Origin: Pyrrhosoma nymphula
Taxonomy: Eukaryota; Arthropoda; Insecta; Odonata; Coenagrionidae
Reading direction: 5' to 3'
DNA: 64,000 nt
NCBI GenBank assembly: GCA_963573305.1
Contig: OY754333.1
Coordinates: forward strand, 16,427,013 to 16,491,012
Part shown: piece by piece, positions 48,870 to 59,299 of the stretch
Layout of the letters: every line of letters begins with the position of its first letter
How positions within the stretch are numbered: the stretch's first letter is position 1
Translations under genes and position numbers: made by a program
The notes under the pieces: generated by a model
Database searches by the model: none
What the model saw: the letters and a program-made list of their open reading frames with translations, nothing else
Told to the model about the DNA's origin: nothing

Positions 48870-49065
48870 TAATAACGTAGCAGATTTATGATTGAAGAGT
48901 GAGCTGTGTCAGAGGAAGGGATAGACCGGGAAATTCATGGTTGAAGTTGGTGGAAAATACTCATTATGTAGCGTAACTCTTAAAATAGCGTATATGAATC
49001 ATTGCCTGCGTGTAACTGAAGCATAAGGGGTATGCTAGTATGTATGTATGTATAGGGCAGTATGG
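48870..49065 (+). pseudogene. LINE tail relic with (TATG)n end
   Basis: GTCAGAGGAAGGGATAGACC corresponds to the (G)RGRPRKSW block of LINE C-termini (compare 20855-20880). After decayed coding sequence it ends in a short TATGTATGTATGTATA run (about 49040-49054), the tail type also seen for the copy at 42779. Confidence 0.5.
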
Positions 49066-51239
49066 ATTAAATGTTTAAAACAGAGCTAGTTTTGCCCAAC
49101 GGCAAGAATTAAGTTTATTTTTGACAATGCCAGCCCAGAAAGGGAATGGCGTGATGGGCATGTATGCATGTAGCTTCCGTTTCGAGCTCAACATAATGGA
49201 AACGTTATTGAGATCATGAATTTAAGATTTCACATTGGGCTGTATATTGCCAGATTCACATCTAAACTGGCGGTCTGTGTGACTGAAAAATGTCATAGTC
49301 TCGTTAATGTAAAAAACCAAGTGAAATAAAAAGTTTGTATTGTACTCATTTGATTGTATCCAGAGACTCATAAATAATTTATAAACCAATAGGCAACATT
49401 CATTGGAGCTTTATTTGCTGCTATATGAGGCTGGTCTACTTACGCATTCAGCATTCGAAAATTATTTGATGACATAGGGATTTTTAAACTCCAATTTCTA
49501 TTTATTAGCAACATTCAATTGTTATCATCTCCACATCTCTCATGAAATTCAATATCTCTCCTGCATGGAATCAATTTCCTACTTATTTTATTTTTAATTT
49601 CCTTTCTTTTACATTTCCTGCCTGGTATGAATAGCCATTGAGTTAAAGAAAGGCGAAAACCTCGTAGTCATGCACTACTAACGCAAGGCAGGACGTTCCC
49701 GTAGACAAAATGGGTGTGTTATGCGCATGAAATCATCCGGATGACATGTGCATCAGACTACTTGAGAATTAACATAGCTCCGATATTTTCGTTTTCATCA
49801 GCGACAGAATGGAGCCAAGTAGATATTTGCATCCTTAAGCACTGATATATATCTGATAGGAATAAATTAGTACCAAGATGTGTAGTTTGAACTGGTTTGA
49901 ACAAACAATCTTGTTTATAGCGGAAATAACCCCAGCAACAATTTATTTACAAATCAAAGTTGAAAGCATGTTCACTATTAAAGTTGTCTTCGGCAAACCT
50001 GGACCCGATTCGCCCGTGTAGATGTATAAATGGGACATCTAAAATATCCTCATCCATCATATATTTCCTCATATTGCTGTTGTATCCAAATACCTCTCAT
50101 GTGTCAAATACACAATATACTCCGTACCTAGCTAGTGCTTGATGCAATACAAACTACGTCACAACGTTCGATCTAAACGATGCGCAACGACCTACCTTGT
50201 GTTAGTTGTATGTACCATGCTCGTAGTGACTCAAAATACTGCTAGGGCGTCACACAGAAACAATGGAACGGCGCGATGGGTGCATGTACTCGTATGTAGG
50301 CATGTTCACCCCGCCATCCATTTGAGACAGCGTATGATTTCACGAACTCCCCTCCCCAATCCCATCTCTACCTTACATAAGTTATCACAGACTTTTAGAA
50401 CCATGCGCATGCATCAAATTTTCGATGAACGATGCTTCGCGCATTGGAAGCTATCCATGGGAATACTGAGCACAATGTAGATAAGGTGTGGCGATAACAA
50501 CAACGTTTACCGTATGCCGACAAGAAACAATTCCGCAGCCGGCAGTGCGTAGGTCAACTCATGATACGGGCGGCTGCAGGATTTGGTCTTGGGATCGGTT
50601 TAAAAATCCATTGGAAACTTTAAAAATCTGTTCATTGCCATAGTATTCTTTTATTGAAATAATGCGTAATAATGTGTAGTCGGGTATGCTGAGGATACAC
50701 CAGGTAGTATTGTTGGATATTATTGGTGCTGATCAGATTTTTTGACCTTCTGCTAGAGGGATTAATTATCCAAATCCTCCGTCGGCACGCCATTTATTTC
50801 CGCTATTGGTGAAACCTGACCGGTCGAAAACCGCTGTTCATTTTACTTTGCAGCACTATTACGTTAGCATATAATCGTAATCAATTTCAATACTATATCC
50901 TAATTTTTAACTGTTTTTTCCTGGAACCCTTAAAATCCACCACAATTCCAAAGTCTCTTGATTCCAGATATCCTCTGGATGGTTGCCAAATTCCTCCATA
51001 TTTTTTTTTGTTTTGTCGATCTATTTTGTTTTCGTCTCTGATATGGTGATAAAGCTGAACATTTTATTTGTCAGTCTACGTTCACTCATTCTTAAGATGA
51101 AACCATAAAATTTCCCTCTTCTCTAACGCATCTATATGTAATTATCACGAAATAATAGTTAGTTAATTATGATTTTTAATTTATAGCTAGTTACATAGAG
51201 TTGATTAATGAAGAACTGTATGTTAAAATCCATAATTTT
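49066..51239. other. No gene seen
   Basis: Non-coding. The open frame 50139-50480 (113 codons, basic and His-rich) has no recognised domain. Confidence 0.45.
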
Positions 51240-51400
51240 TGTAATCACAAAATGGCTATAGTAGTTACTGACTTCCCACCCAGAAGGCCCGTGTTCGATT
51301 CCCGGTTCTGGCGTAAACATTTCTGGCCACGTCCTTATCTGAGTACAGCACTGCTCCATCCGTTGTATTGATGAACGTCGCATACACATCTGTATTTTGT
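51240..51400 (+). mobile_element. tRNA-derived SINE
   Basis: A tRNA-like head with AATGGCTATAGTAGTTACTG upstream and a B box GTTCGATTCC (51293-51302) inside CCGTGTTCGATTCCCGG. It is followed by a body with GGCGTAAACATTTCTGGCC and CTGAGTACAGCACTGCTCC. The A box is weak. Confidence 0.5.
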
Positions 51401-51844
51401 GCCCTTATGCGACTTTGAGATATTTCGATCTCGCGATTTGATATCGAAACGCACCGCGATATTTATCGCGCCAGTTTGGAGGAACCTTAAGGCTGAGAAA
51501 ATGTATGGAATGGATCATTCCGACTCATATTTATCCCGGTGACGTCCCGTCGTCCTTTGTTCGAGCGCATTGAAATGAAAAGCACACCGAACTTCCGACC
51601 TCCTCCGCGATCCAAAACGGCCCAACGGGACCGCCGTCGGTGATGTATGAATTCGGAACACAGGAGCGCCTGGCAGCTCATCCAGAGTGCAAAGGGTTCC
51701 GACGGTGAAAAAAAAAAGAATTGTATGATTTGATCGATGGCTCCAGTCGGAAACCGGAGACGGGGTCCCAGCGAGTCCCAATGGGTTTAAGCTTGAGCAT
51801 TTACACCCCGACTAAAATTTGTGAAGTTGAATGATTTAAAAAAA
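51401..51844. other. No feature seen
   Basis: Moderately GC-rich sequence with no recognisable element. Confidence 0.4.
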
Positions 51845-51907
51845 TACAGATATATGTATATATACATATACACACACACACACACACATACATACATACA
51901 TGCATGC

Positions 51908-51983
<76 letters not shown>
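51845..51983. repeat. Compound microsatellite (CA)n-(CATA)n-(AT)n
   Basis: About 51870-51888 is (CA)n, 51887-51918 mostly (CATA)n with two TGCA variants, and 51920-51983 an uninterrupted (AT)32. The AT tract abuts the 3' end of a Penelope-like element. Confidence 0.95.
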
Positions 51984-51985
<2 letters not shown>

Positions 51986-53806
51986 AACTTACAGGAGGTA
52001 GGAGAATGAGGAAAAGATAAAGAATTCGTTCTTACGGGAACGTTTCGAACCAGTTGGTCCTTCGTCAGCTCTAGAAGTGAGAAGTTAGTACTGCCCTGGG
52101 GAAGGGGAAGGTAGGGGAGGAAATGAAGGAGGGGAGGGGAACTAGGAGGGGAGGGGAACTAAGAGGGAACAATGTTGCACCTGGCTGTTTTCGGATGGGA
52201 GAAGTTTCAAGCAGGGAGAATTATAACAATGTTGCAATACTGAGGGCACTAAATATTGAGGGTCAGTGACTAAGGGAGGGGAGAAATGGAGTGTGGGGAG
52301 GGGAACTGGAAGGGGTATTCAATGTGACAATGTTGTGTCAGCTAATCAAAGGAAAATTTTGAAGTAGGGAGGAGTTCTTGAAGAGTGAGAAATGCAACAG
52401 TGTTGCAAGGCAGAGGAAAATTATAATTGTGACAATAGGGGGCAGAGGTATTGCATGGGATTAATGCAATACATTGATTCCGGGTGGGGAAAATCTTTAC
52501 AAACCCAGATCACGGACATCTCAGTATTTCTCAGCTGTGTGTTCGAAGTATTGGCGGGAAGGGTATTGAGGACGGAAAGAGAAAAGCATGAGTCGAATTG
52601 GAGTCCATGTTTTGAGGCGTGCCTAGGGACAGGGAAGTGGGGAGGGGAAGCTCGGTGGCCGTTCATACGGATAGATAGGGGCGTGGATGTTTCACCGATG
52701 TAGAAGGCGGGGCACTTATTACACTGCAAAAAGTAAACTACATTGGAGGATATGCAGCTGCCATGGGAGGAAATGGGAAACGGGATTGGGGTATTGGGAC
52801 TTTGGAACACTCAAATATTTCGAATTAAAGGGCAAATTTTGCACCTGGGTCTATGGCAGGGAAATGAACTGGGATCTTTGGGAGGAATCAAAGTGGGAGT
52901 GGGTTTGGAGGGACGTAGAATACATTTTCGGTTTGCTGGTCTTTTGAAAGTGATAGTGGGACATTTGGGAATTAAGTCAGCAGTAAGGGGACTGTCGTGC
53001 AGAATGGGGAAAAGCGACTTAAGGACAAGGTTCGCCTTATGAAGTCCCGGAACGAAGGTAGTGCAAAGGTTCAAGGGCGATTTAGTGGTAGTTTTAGGGG
53101 GGTGGAGCATAGGGCGTGGTGGAAGGTAAGATGCGTCGCTCAAGGAGAGAGGAGGGATAGCCACGTTTAAGGAGGGCAGTTTTAATATTGGCTAGGTGAT
53201 GGTCAAGGGAGTTTTGGGAGTTACAGATGCGGTGCAAGCGAATAGACAGGGAAAATGGAATGGCACTTTTAGTATGATAGGGATGGCAGCTGTCGAAATG
53301 GAGATATTGTTGATTATTGGTTGGTTTAATGTGCAAGGACGTCAAAAACTTGTTATTAGACAGGGAAATTTTAGTATCTAGGAAAGTTATGTGGGTGCAG
53401 GATGAGGTAGAAGTGAAAGAAATAGAGGATGTGGAATTTAGGTCTGAAATGAAGGAAGAGAGGGATTCGGGTCCGTGAGTCCAAATTAGGAAGATATCAT
53501 CAATGAATCGGACCCAGAATATCGGTTTGAGGGGTTGTGAGGAGAGAAATCTTTCCTCCAACTGGCCCATGAACAAATTGGCGCATGAAGGAGCCATTCT
53601 TTTTCCCATAGCTGTACCCTGGAATTGCAAAAAGATTTGATCTCTGAAGGAGAAGGCATTTTTTTCAAGGACAAATCGGGCAAGGTTTGTGAGGAAATCC
53701 GTAGAGGGGGCATGGGGCATGGGACGGAGGGAGAGGAAATGTTGCAATGCACTGAGGCCTTCACAGTGTGGAATTGAGGTATAAAGGGAGGTGACATCAA
53801 TTCTTC
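51984..53806 (-). mobile_element. Penelope-like element copy: RT (part) plus GIY-YIG endonuclease
   Basis: Minus strand. It begins at about 53806 inside the RT with DVTSLYTSIPHCEG, continues in frame (53747-53094) with GTAMGKRMAPSCANLFMGQL and an intact catalytic RFIDDIF (53510-53490), and reaches ITFLDTKISL. A frameshift near 53150-53095 leads to the next frame (53164-52811) with FVPGLHKANLVLK, FKRPANRKC and a CHRPRCKIC zinc-finger motif. Another frame (52810-52421) holds the GIY-YIG nuclease: NVVYFLQCNKCPAFYIGETS (residues 23-42), RMNGHR (48-53) and RNTEMSVIW with the expected catalytic Glu. The G-rich 3' region (52420-51984) ends with a hammerhead-like core and the AT microsatellite. Two frame changes and 5' loss of about half the RT make it inactive, though key residues of both enzymes survive. 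Confidence 0.9.
52042..52068 (-). ncRNA. Hammerhead-ribozyme-like core in PLE 3' end
   Basis: The minus strand reads CTGACGA (52068-52062), a possible stem II GGACC-AACT-GGTTC, then GAAAC (to 52042). CUGANGA, a helix and GAAA are the conserved catalytic core of hammerhead ribozymes, and PLE repeats are known to carry them. I could not place stem III and the NUH cleavage triplet with confidence: CGTTC/GAACG can pair downstream but lacks the expected U. Self-cleavage is not shown. Confidence 0.5.
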
Positions 53807-54270
53807 AGCTGGAGGAGATTCACTACTAAGGAGTGTCACACTGGAGTTAGGAGTTTAGGGTATGTCTTGGTACGGGGTTGGTTGTTGGGGAAAGGGGATT
53901 AGTTGGAAGGAAGTGCAGGGGGGGGGTGGAGTGGGAGGGGAAGGAGCTAGCGAAGACTGAGTCCGGGCGGGCAGGTTCACTTTAAAATGGAAATATAAGA
54001 CAGCTCCCAGTGGCGGAGCTCTATTATTGGTGTGTCAGGTGGGAGGGCGCGAATTATTTTTATATTAAAGCAGTTATTGAAAGGGAGGTTATGCGAGTTG
54101 GCGCGCTCGGCTACAGGCAACTTCAACTGTTGCATCACGCTGCTCCTGTGATTATTTACCCGCTTATTTAAATTCCCTTTCCCCAACAACCAACCCCGTA
54201 CCAAGACATACCCTAAACTCTCCACTCCAGTGTGACACTCCTTAGTAGTGAATCTCCTCCAGCTGAAGAA
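53801..54270. repeat. 100-bp inverted repeat inside the PLE cluster
   Basis: Arm 53801-53900 is the reverse complement of arm 54171-54270 with about 4 differences (96 percent). Shared words include CCAACCCCGTACCAAGACAT and CACTCCTTAGTAGTGAATCT. The 270-bp spacer holds the C-terminal GIY-YIG piece of the second PLE. Both arms stop at CAGCTGAAGAA: one then runs into RT sequence and the other into a hammerhead-like core. Confidence 0.9.
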
Positions 54271-54388
54271 GGGTCCTTAGCCCGAAAGCTACCCTAAGCA
54301 GTGGACACCGGTGTCGTCATGGATCATCTGCCAGTGAGTGTCTACTGATTTACTTTCCTATCCTTCCCCAACCTCAACGCCTTGTTGC
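54171..54388 (+). mobile_element. About 215-bp insertion with hammerhead-like core (pLTR or retrozyme-like)
   Basis: It sits between the two halves of the GIY-YIG domain of the PLE at 53985-55496, in the opposite orientation. TTAA-like bases (TTTAAAT near 54169, TGTTAAGA near 54387) lie at both junctions, hinting at a short target duplication. On the plus strand it reads the inverted-repeat arm, then CTGAAGA (54263-54269), a GGG/CCC helix (54271-54283), GAAA (54284-54287), then AGTGGACACCGGTGTCGTC and a tail. Candidate identities are a solo PLE pseudo-LTR or a small non-autonomous hammerhead-bearing retroelement. It encodes no protein. Confidence 0.5.
54263..54287 (+). ncRNA. Hammerhead-ribozyme-like core in the insertion
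   Basis: CTGAAGA, then A, GGGTCCTTAGCCC (3-bp GGG/CCC stem at least), then GAAA. A GCT/AGC pair follows (54287-54299) as a possible stem III. The cleavage triplet is not obvious. The core matches the one at 52042-52068 in layout but not sequence. Confidence 0.4.
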
Positions 54389-55493
54389 TAGCTGTTAAGA
54401 GGAGTGGTGGATAAGCCAATGTAGAAAGAGGGGCAGTTTTGACAGAGGAGGATGTAAACAACGTTTTGTGTGGTGCAAGATGGTGAAGGGATAGAAGGGA
54501 GGGGAAAAGTGAAGAACTTGTCCGGCAGGGGCTGGGTGATGAGGATGGCGCAAGTTTTGCATCGCGGGCGGTTGCACGGGGTGGGAAGGGATTTGGTGGG
54601 TTTGAGTGATTTGGACAGGGGTTTGGTGATTTTAAAACTATTTAAATTTGGTGACATTGAGGAAATATTTTTGAAGTGGTTAGGTTTTCAGGAAGGATAG
54701 GGTAGAGGTTTTTAATAATGCGTCTAAGGGAGTCAACACCAGGGAAGTAGGTGGTGCAGAGGGAGATTTTGTGTTGAGAAATGCTATTAGTGGGAGGCAA
54801 TTTGGGGGAGTGGTTTTTTGAGGGTATTTTTTTAATTAGGTGCTCTGGATATCCTCTGCGAAGAAGAGATTGATGGAAGTTAGTGAGGAATTTATCAAGG
54901 GAGTCAGGGTTGTTGCAGATTCGGTGGCCGCGAATAGAAAGGGAGTAGGGGAGGGACCGTTTAGTGTGGGAGGGGTGGCAGCTATTGTAATGGAGATTCT
55001 GTTGTTGGTTGGTGGGCTTGATATGAACGGAAGTGCTAAATTTGCGGTCTGAGAGGGAGACGTTTACGTCTAGAAAGATGACGTTAGAGGCAGAGATGTT
55101 AGAAGTAAAGGAGAGAAATGAGGAGGCGTTAAGAGAGGAAATAAAAGAATTAAGAGAATTAATACCATGTGACCACAGAAGGAAGATGTCGTCAATGTAA
55201 CGAAGCCAGAGAAGAGGTTTTAGAGAGCATCAAGATAGAAAAGATTGTTCAAAAAGTCCAAGGAAAAGGTTGGCGTAGGAAGGACTGAAACAACTATCCA
55301 TGGCGCATCCTTTAATTTGAAGATAGAATTTAATATTGAAAGAGAAAGCGTAGTGGGTAAGGATGAAATTAGAAAGATCAAGAAGGAAATCAGAGCTGGG
55401 AATGTGAGGAGAAGGGCGTAGAGTAATGAAATGGCGGATGGCGGAAATTCCTTCAGAATGAGGAATGCGTCTATATTTTAATCGACCGATCTT

Positions 55494-55496
<3 letters not shown>

Positions 55497-55562
<66 letters not shown>
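55497..55562. repeat. (AT)33 microsatellite
   Basis: An uninterrupted AT tract adjoining the upstream end of the PLE cluster. The other end of the cluster also abuts an AT tract (51920-51983). Confidence 0.95.
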
Positions 55563-55566
<4 letters not shown>

Positions 55567-56469
55567 TTTATATTTATTCAACTGCCGACACTTCGCTTGA
55601 TACTCCACCACTTATGCAGAGGAAGATAAAAATAATACTTTTATGATACCAAATAGTAGGAACTTAATAATATAATTTATTTACAAAAATTATTTTAAAA
55701 AATTTTTAAGTAACATACCTTCAATATTTATCATAAATAATTATATAAATTAAATAACGTCTTCAGGCGATAAAATTGATTTCTCCGTTGATTCCTGCTG
55801 TGCGTTTTCCGGCAGATATTTTATAATATCACGAGTCACTATGGGGACGCTTTTCAAATAAGCGCTGCATTTCAGTAAATTTTGGACATATGTTTTTTTA
55901 ATTTCTCGTGATTTCAACTCGAAAACCAAATTCAAACATTAAATTAAAAAATTTAGTTCAATTTGATTTCTAATAACACATCTCTCGAATTTTTACAACC
56001 ACTGTTTCTGATTTAAGGTTACAAAAAAAATTAGTTAGCAAGTGGTAAAAATGAGCATGCATTTATTAGGAAAGTTGATGTGAATTGGCTGTAGTCAAAC
56101 TTCAGACTTAATATGTGCAAAAAGTATTCTTTTACATGCATTGTGATGGCATATAGTAATGTGAAACGTTTGTAAGCTGTTCAACTCCTGGTTATTGAAC
56201 ATACCTGCATGAAAGTGTTGCATTTTTAGGCTTACCTTTTTATATAATGTAAGATATAGGCATGATTCCACTGCCTATTCCGCACAGAAATTTCTTTTTT
56301 CGAAGTCCAAATTTTCAGCCCACTTTAATCTGAATCGTGACCAGTCGTTTGAGATTAATTTCGTCAGTGACGATGATGAATACAGATAAAGAAGATAGAA
56401 GGTGTTATAATGTTTAATGTAGGTTTATAAGTACCTAAGACCACTTAAATTCTTCTTTTACTGAAATTG
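55563..56469. other. AT-rich non-coding DNA
   Basis: Nothing recognised. Confidence 0.5.
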
Positions 56470-56680
56470 CAGGTGCCTACCCACTTATATGTACTTTCTT
56501 CAGCTCGGTGTAAGTCCTACCTGTCTTCTTCCCATCCATAATGCTATTCTCTTTCTTCCCCTTCCCAATTTAAGTAGCTACCTCTTCTTCATTACGGCCC
56601 TAGGCATTCCCTCCCCCCTTACCACCCTATCCAACGACCTAATCTCCCTGCTCCTAAACTTCTCCAGCAGATGATAGAAT
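56470..56680 (-). pseudogene. LINE ORF2 tail relic, minus strand
   Basis: Minus strand: a decayed GMPRAVMKKR block, then GRGRKRIALWMG and a shifted TYTELKK, equivalent to the KRGRGRKRIAFTDG / TYAEMKKD ending of the copy at 56860-57160. The two copies face away from each other. Confidence 0.65.
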
Positions 56681-56859
56681 ACACACTTGAAATTCATTCA
56701 TGATTTAAAAAATTCAGAAAATTCCGCCAGAGGTTTATTAAAAACGACGTTTATCAAACTGCTGTCAGCGCATAAATGCATGAAAGTTGTTCTCTTGTCA
56801 GCTGTTGAGTTGGATGATCGCCTTAATTTCAATATACTTTACACGGGTTCACCCCAAAC

Positions 56860-57160
56860 AATATTTGGAATGCGGAAAGGAAGACATGAGGAAGTGATTG
56901 ACATGGTTGGTGAGGAGAGGATACTTCTGGATGAGATAAGGGGGTGGCAGGGTAGGTGGCTGGAAGCTGTAATGAGGGGCGATGGTTTGCTGAAGGCTGT
57001 GATAGAGGGAAGGACGTTGGGTAAGCGGGGAAGGGGAAGAAAGAGAATAGCTTTTACGGACGGGATGAAGACGGGTACGACGTACGCGGAGATGAAGAAA
57101 GACATGCTAGAGGTAGAAAGAGCACCCTGAACGTATAAAAATCTGGAGGATTCTCTCACT
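56860..57160 (+). pseudogene. LINE ORF2 C-terminus, well preserved
   Basis: Open from about 56860 to 57130: HEEVIDMVGEERILLDEIRG, WQGRWLEAVMRGDGLLKAVI, EGRTLGKRGRGRKRIAF, TDGMKTGTTYAEMKKDML, EVERAP, then a stop. These are consecutive blocks of the C-terminus of the endonuclease-RT LINE, here without a stop inside. It is 5'-truncated at about 56860. The opposite-strand frame 56839-57159 is a shadow. Confidence 0.85.
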
Positions 57161-57637
57161 TTCGTTAAATCCTACCTTTTACCAGTAGATTACTTTCATG
57201 AAAAACGGAACTCTTCGAAGGCAGTAAAAGTTCTAGGTAAAAAATCTGTATGAGGTACCAGTGATTCATTGATCCCGTAGTTAACCGAGTGATTAAGAAA
57301 AGTAGCTATAAAAATCCGATTAAAGCTACAGACATTTTTAAAGCTGCTACTTTCACAGCTACTCTTTTTTTAAATGTAGCCCGCTACAGCTACAAAAAAA
57401 GTAGCTACTACAATAGGGCGCTACTACCTAACCCTGGTAAAAAGTCATTGGAAGTCATGAAAATTGTGACTTTTTTATACTCAGCTCCAATCACTCCAGC
57501 TGGTATGGATTCTGATGCATATTTGCTCAAGGAGTTTTACCCATCACTATTGGTAGATTCAAGGACAGCTCCTACCCAGCTCTCAACCTTCAAAATTATG
57601 GATTCAATCTAATTCAATTCTGTCTCGAATCAATGTG
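57161..57637. other. Non-coding; GTAGCTAC-rich stretch
   Basis: 57300-57425 repeats AGTAGCTA/AGCTAC words on both strands (AAAGTAGCTATAAAAATCC, GCTACAGCTACAAAAAAAGT), resembling subterminal repeats of a DNA element. Its boundaries are unclear. Confidence 0.35.
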
Positions 57638-58026
57638 TACCGTATTTCCCCGCCCATAAGACGAAATATTTTTTGCTAGAAACTGAGTTCTAAAATTGTC
57701 CTGCGTCTTATACGCTAAGGGTAAAGCTACTTTTCTATGCATCCAAGTTCACGTTCCCTTTGGAGGAGTCCACCTCTCTATTCCCACCACAGATTGATTG
57801 TGGCAGCGAGTTAAAGGTGCGCTCTCCATCAATGGTTTCTGGGATTCTACAACGAATAACTTCAATTCAATGCTATTTTTTTTGTAGTTAACAACCCCAT
57901 TTTCTTCCTTGTCATTGTTAACATTAACGGATTAACGGAACGGATTAGCTGATATTAATATTTTTTCTGCAAAATTTAACTCAAAAATCACAGTGCACTG
58001 TCCATCATGGTCCGAGAAATACGGTA
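57638..58026. mobile_element. MITE with CCGTATTTC inverted ends and TA duplication
   Basis: TA-CCGTATTTCCCCG at 57638 is mirrored at the right end (TCCGAGAAATACGG-TA, 58011-58026), with about 11 of 13 bases matching. The element 57640-58024 (385 bp) is flanked by TA on both sides, fitting Tc1/mariner-type integration. An internal CGTCTTATACGCTAAGG word is present. It has no coding capacity. Confidence 0.6.
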
Positions 58027-58033
58027 TTTACGG

Positions 58034-58365
58034 GAAAACCCCAATTGTCCGAACTCCAACTATCTGGATCGCCAATTATCCGGATCGTTTTTAGAGGGAA
58101 AATCCTCGAAAATCGGCTTTTTACATTCACGGAAATAGGCTATTCGAAACATGTATTGTGTATCTTTTATACCGTTAATTTCGTTTGACAGTTACAGCAC
58201 ATACGTTTCTTTAGTGTTCTTAGATCAATCCGAAGCGAGTACGTTAAGAAGTTTCCAAAGAAATGACTTTTTTTGTGAATTATCCATTTATCCGGAAATT
58301 TGATCATACGGATGGGGTCCGGCGCCAATTGATCCGGATGATAGGAGTTCTACTGCATTACAATA
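58034..58365. mobile_element. Tigger/pogo-like element remnant
   Basis: CCAATTGTCCGAACTCCAAC and AATTATCCGGATCG on the left, ATTGATCCGGATGATAGGAG and TTCTACTGCA on the right. The right terminus is CAGTAGAAC-type in the inverse sense. The left terminus is lost next to the MITE at 57638. The interior has no recognised transposase. Confidence 0.5.
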
Positions 58366-58384
58366 TTACAATCCTAAATTCTTC

Positions 58385-58655
58385 ATATCTCCAACCCACC
58401 TTCACAGCGTTCATAATATTTCTCCCAAGTTCTTCCTCCATCAATCTTCTCCACAGCCCGTCACCCTTCGTTACTGCCTCCAATTATTTCATCTGCCTCC
58501 TTCACATTTCTCTACCAACCTCCCTTCCTCCTCCACCATGTTCACCACCTCCTCAACCGTCTTCCTCTCCACCCAACATACCCTTTCCATTCTTCCCCAA
58601 ACCTATATTTCCAAAGCCTCCAATTCTACGCTCATCCTCTTTCTCAGGATATTTT
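58385..58655 (-). pseudogene. LINE ORF2 C-terminal relic, minus strand
   Basis: Minus strand: WGRMERVCWVERKTVEEVVN, MVEEEGRLVEKCEGGR, then shifted NNWRQ and VTGCGED. This matches the WRRM-x-WxxxKTNEEVLxMVEEERxLVE block order of the LINE family. The proline-rich 141-codon plus-strand frame 58263-58688 is an antisense artefact of it. Confidence 0.7.
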
Positions 58656-58929
58656 TTATTTATTTTTACTTGTTTATTTCATGGTTAAACTCCTTTTTTT
58701 AATGCCTCATTACCTTTATGTAACAGATTTTGATTAAAATGCATAAAATCATTAGATCAAAAATGGATACAAAATAAGATTGTCCAAAACATAACGTCAT
58801 CGTAAGTTAACTGACCGTAACATCACGAATGACATCAAATATGAATTTAAGCAATGTGCATCACCAAGTAAAATTTGTAGTTAAATAAATAAATTTTGCC
58901 TAAGATAATTAAATACAATGTAATAAAAT
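58656..58929. other. AT-rich spacer
   Basis: No feature seen. Confidence 0.5.
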
Positions 58930-59070
58930 TCTTCTGTACACTTTCTTTTCTGATCTTATCCGTTCATTTTATCTTCAGGGTCCACCTCCAGCACCAAGTT
59001 TCGATTCTCTTCCGTTCCTGTTTTTTCTAAATTTTCATGTGTCTGAGCTATTACTGGCGAGTTCACAGTT
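58930..59070 (-). pseudogene. Short LINE fragment, minus strand
   Basis: Minus strand RIETWCWRWTLKIKWTDKIR equals the EAFEAWCWRRMLKIxWTDK block also seen at 60000-60100. An ATT-rich low-complexity run (59100-59155) follows upstream on that strand. Confidence 0.55.
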
Positions 59071-59299
59071 AACGGGATTTAAGTGTGTATTTTTTATATT
59101 AATTATTTTTATAATTATTATATTATTTTATTATTATTATATTATTTTTATACTTTTCAAATGTACTTGTCTCATTGTTGTAATCTCTAAGTAAAAATAT
59201 CTCATGGGCCAGAAAGCCCCACGATAACAAATGAATTGAATTGAATTACACGCAAAGTTCCAATCGAATATTTTCACGTACTGCCTCCTATTTCTTAGA

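Larger units (their letters stand above)
53985..55496 (-). mobile_element. Second Penelope-like element, interrupted in GIY-YIG
   Basis: Minus strand. It starts next to an AT tract at about 55496 with decayed RT (IPHSEGISAIRHFITLRP), SYANLFLGLFEQS where the GTAMG motif is degraded to GCAMDS, and an intact RYIDDIF (55202-55182) within LRYIDDIFLLWSHG, then VIFLDVNVSLSDRKF. After frame changes, 54657-54392 encodes CNRPRCKTC and QNVVYILLCQNCPSFYIGLS, ending at TTPLN. The domain resumes at about 54170 with NKRVNNHRSSVMQQ, ending ALPPDTPIIELRHWELSYI near 53985. Joining TTPLN and NKRVNNHR is seamless, so the 215 bp in between is a later insertion. The element is 5'-truncated and inactive. Confidence 0.85.

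Noticed and set aside
51801..52009. Frames made of repeated Tyr-Ile or Thr-His
   Set aside because: Direct translation of the AT/CA microsatellite.
58263..58688. 141-codon plus-strand frame, proline/serine rich
   Set aside because: The minus strand encodes LINE blocks (WVERKTVEEVVNMVEEEGR), so the plus frame is an antisense artefact.
59100..59155. ATT-repeat run as a microsatellite of interest
   Set aside because: Irregular low-complexity AT sequence, common in this background.
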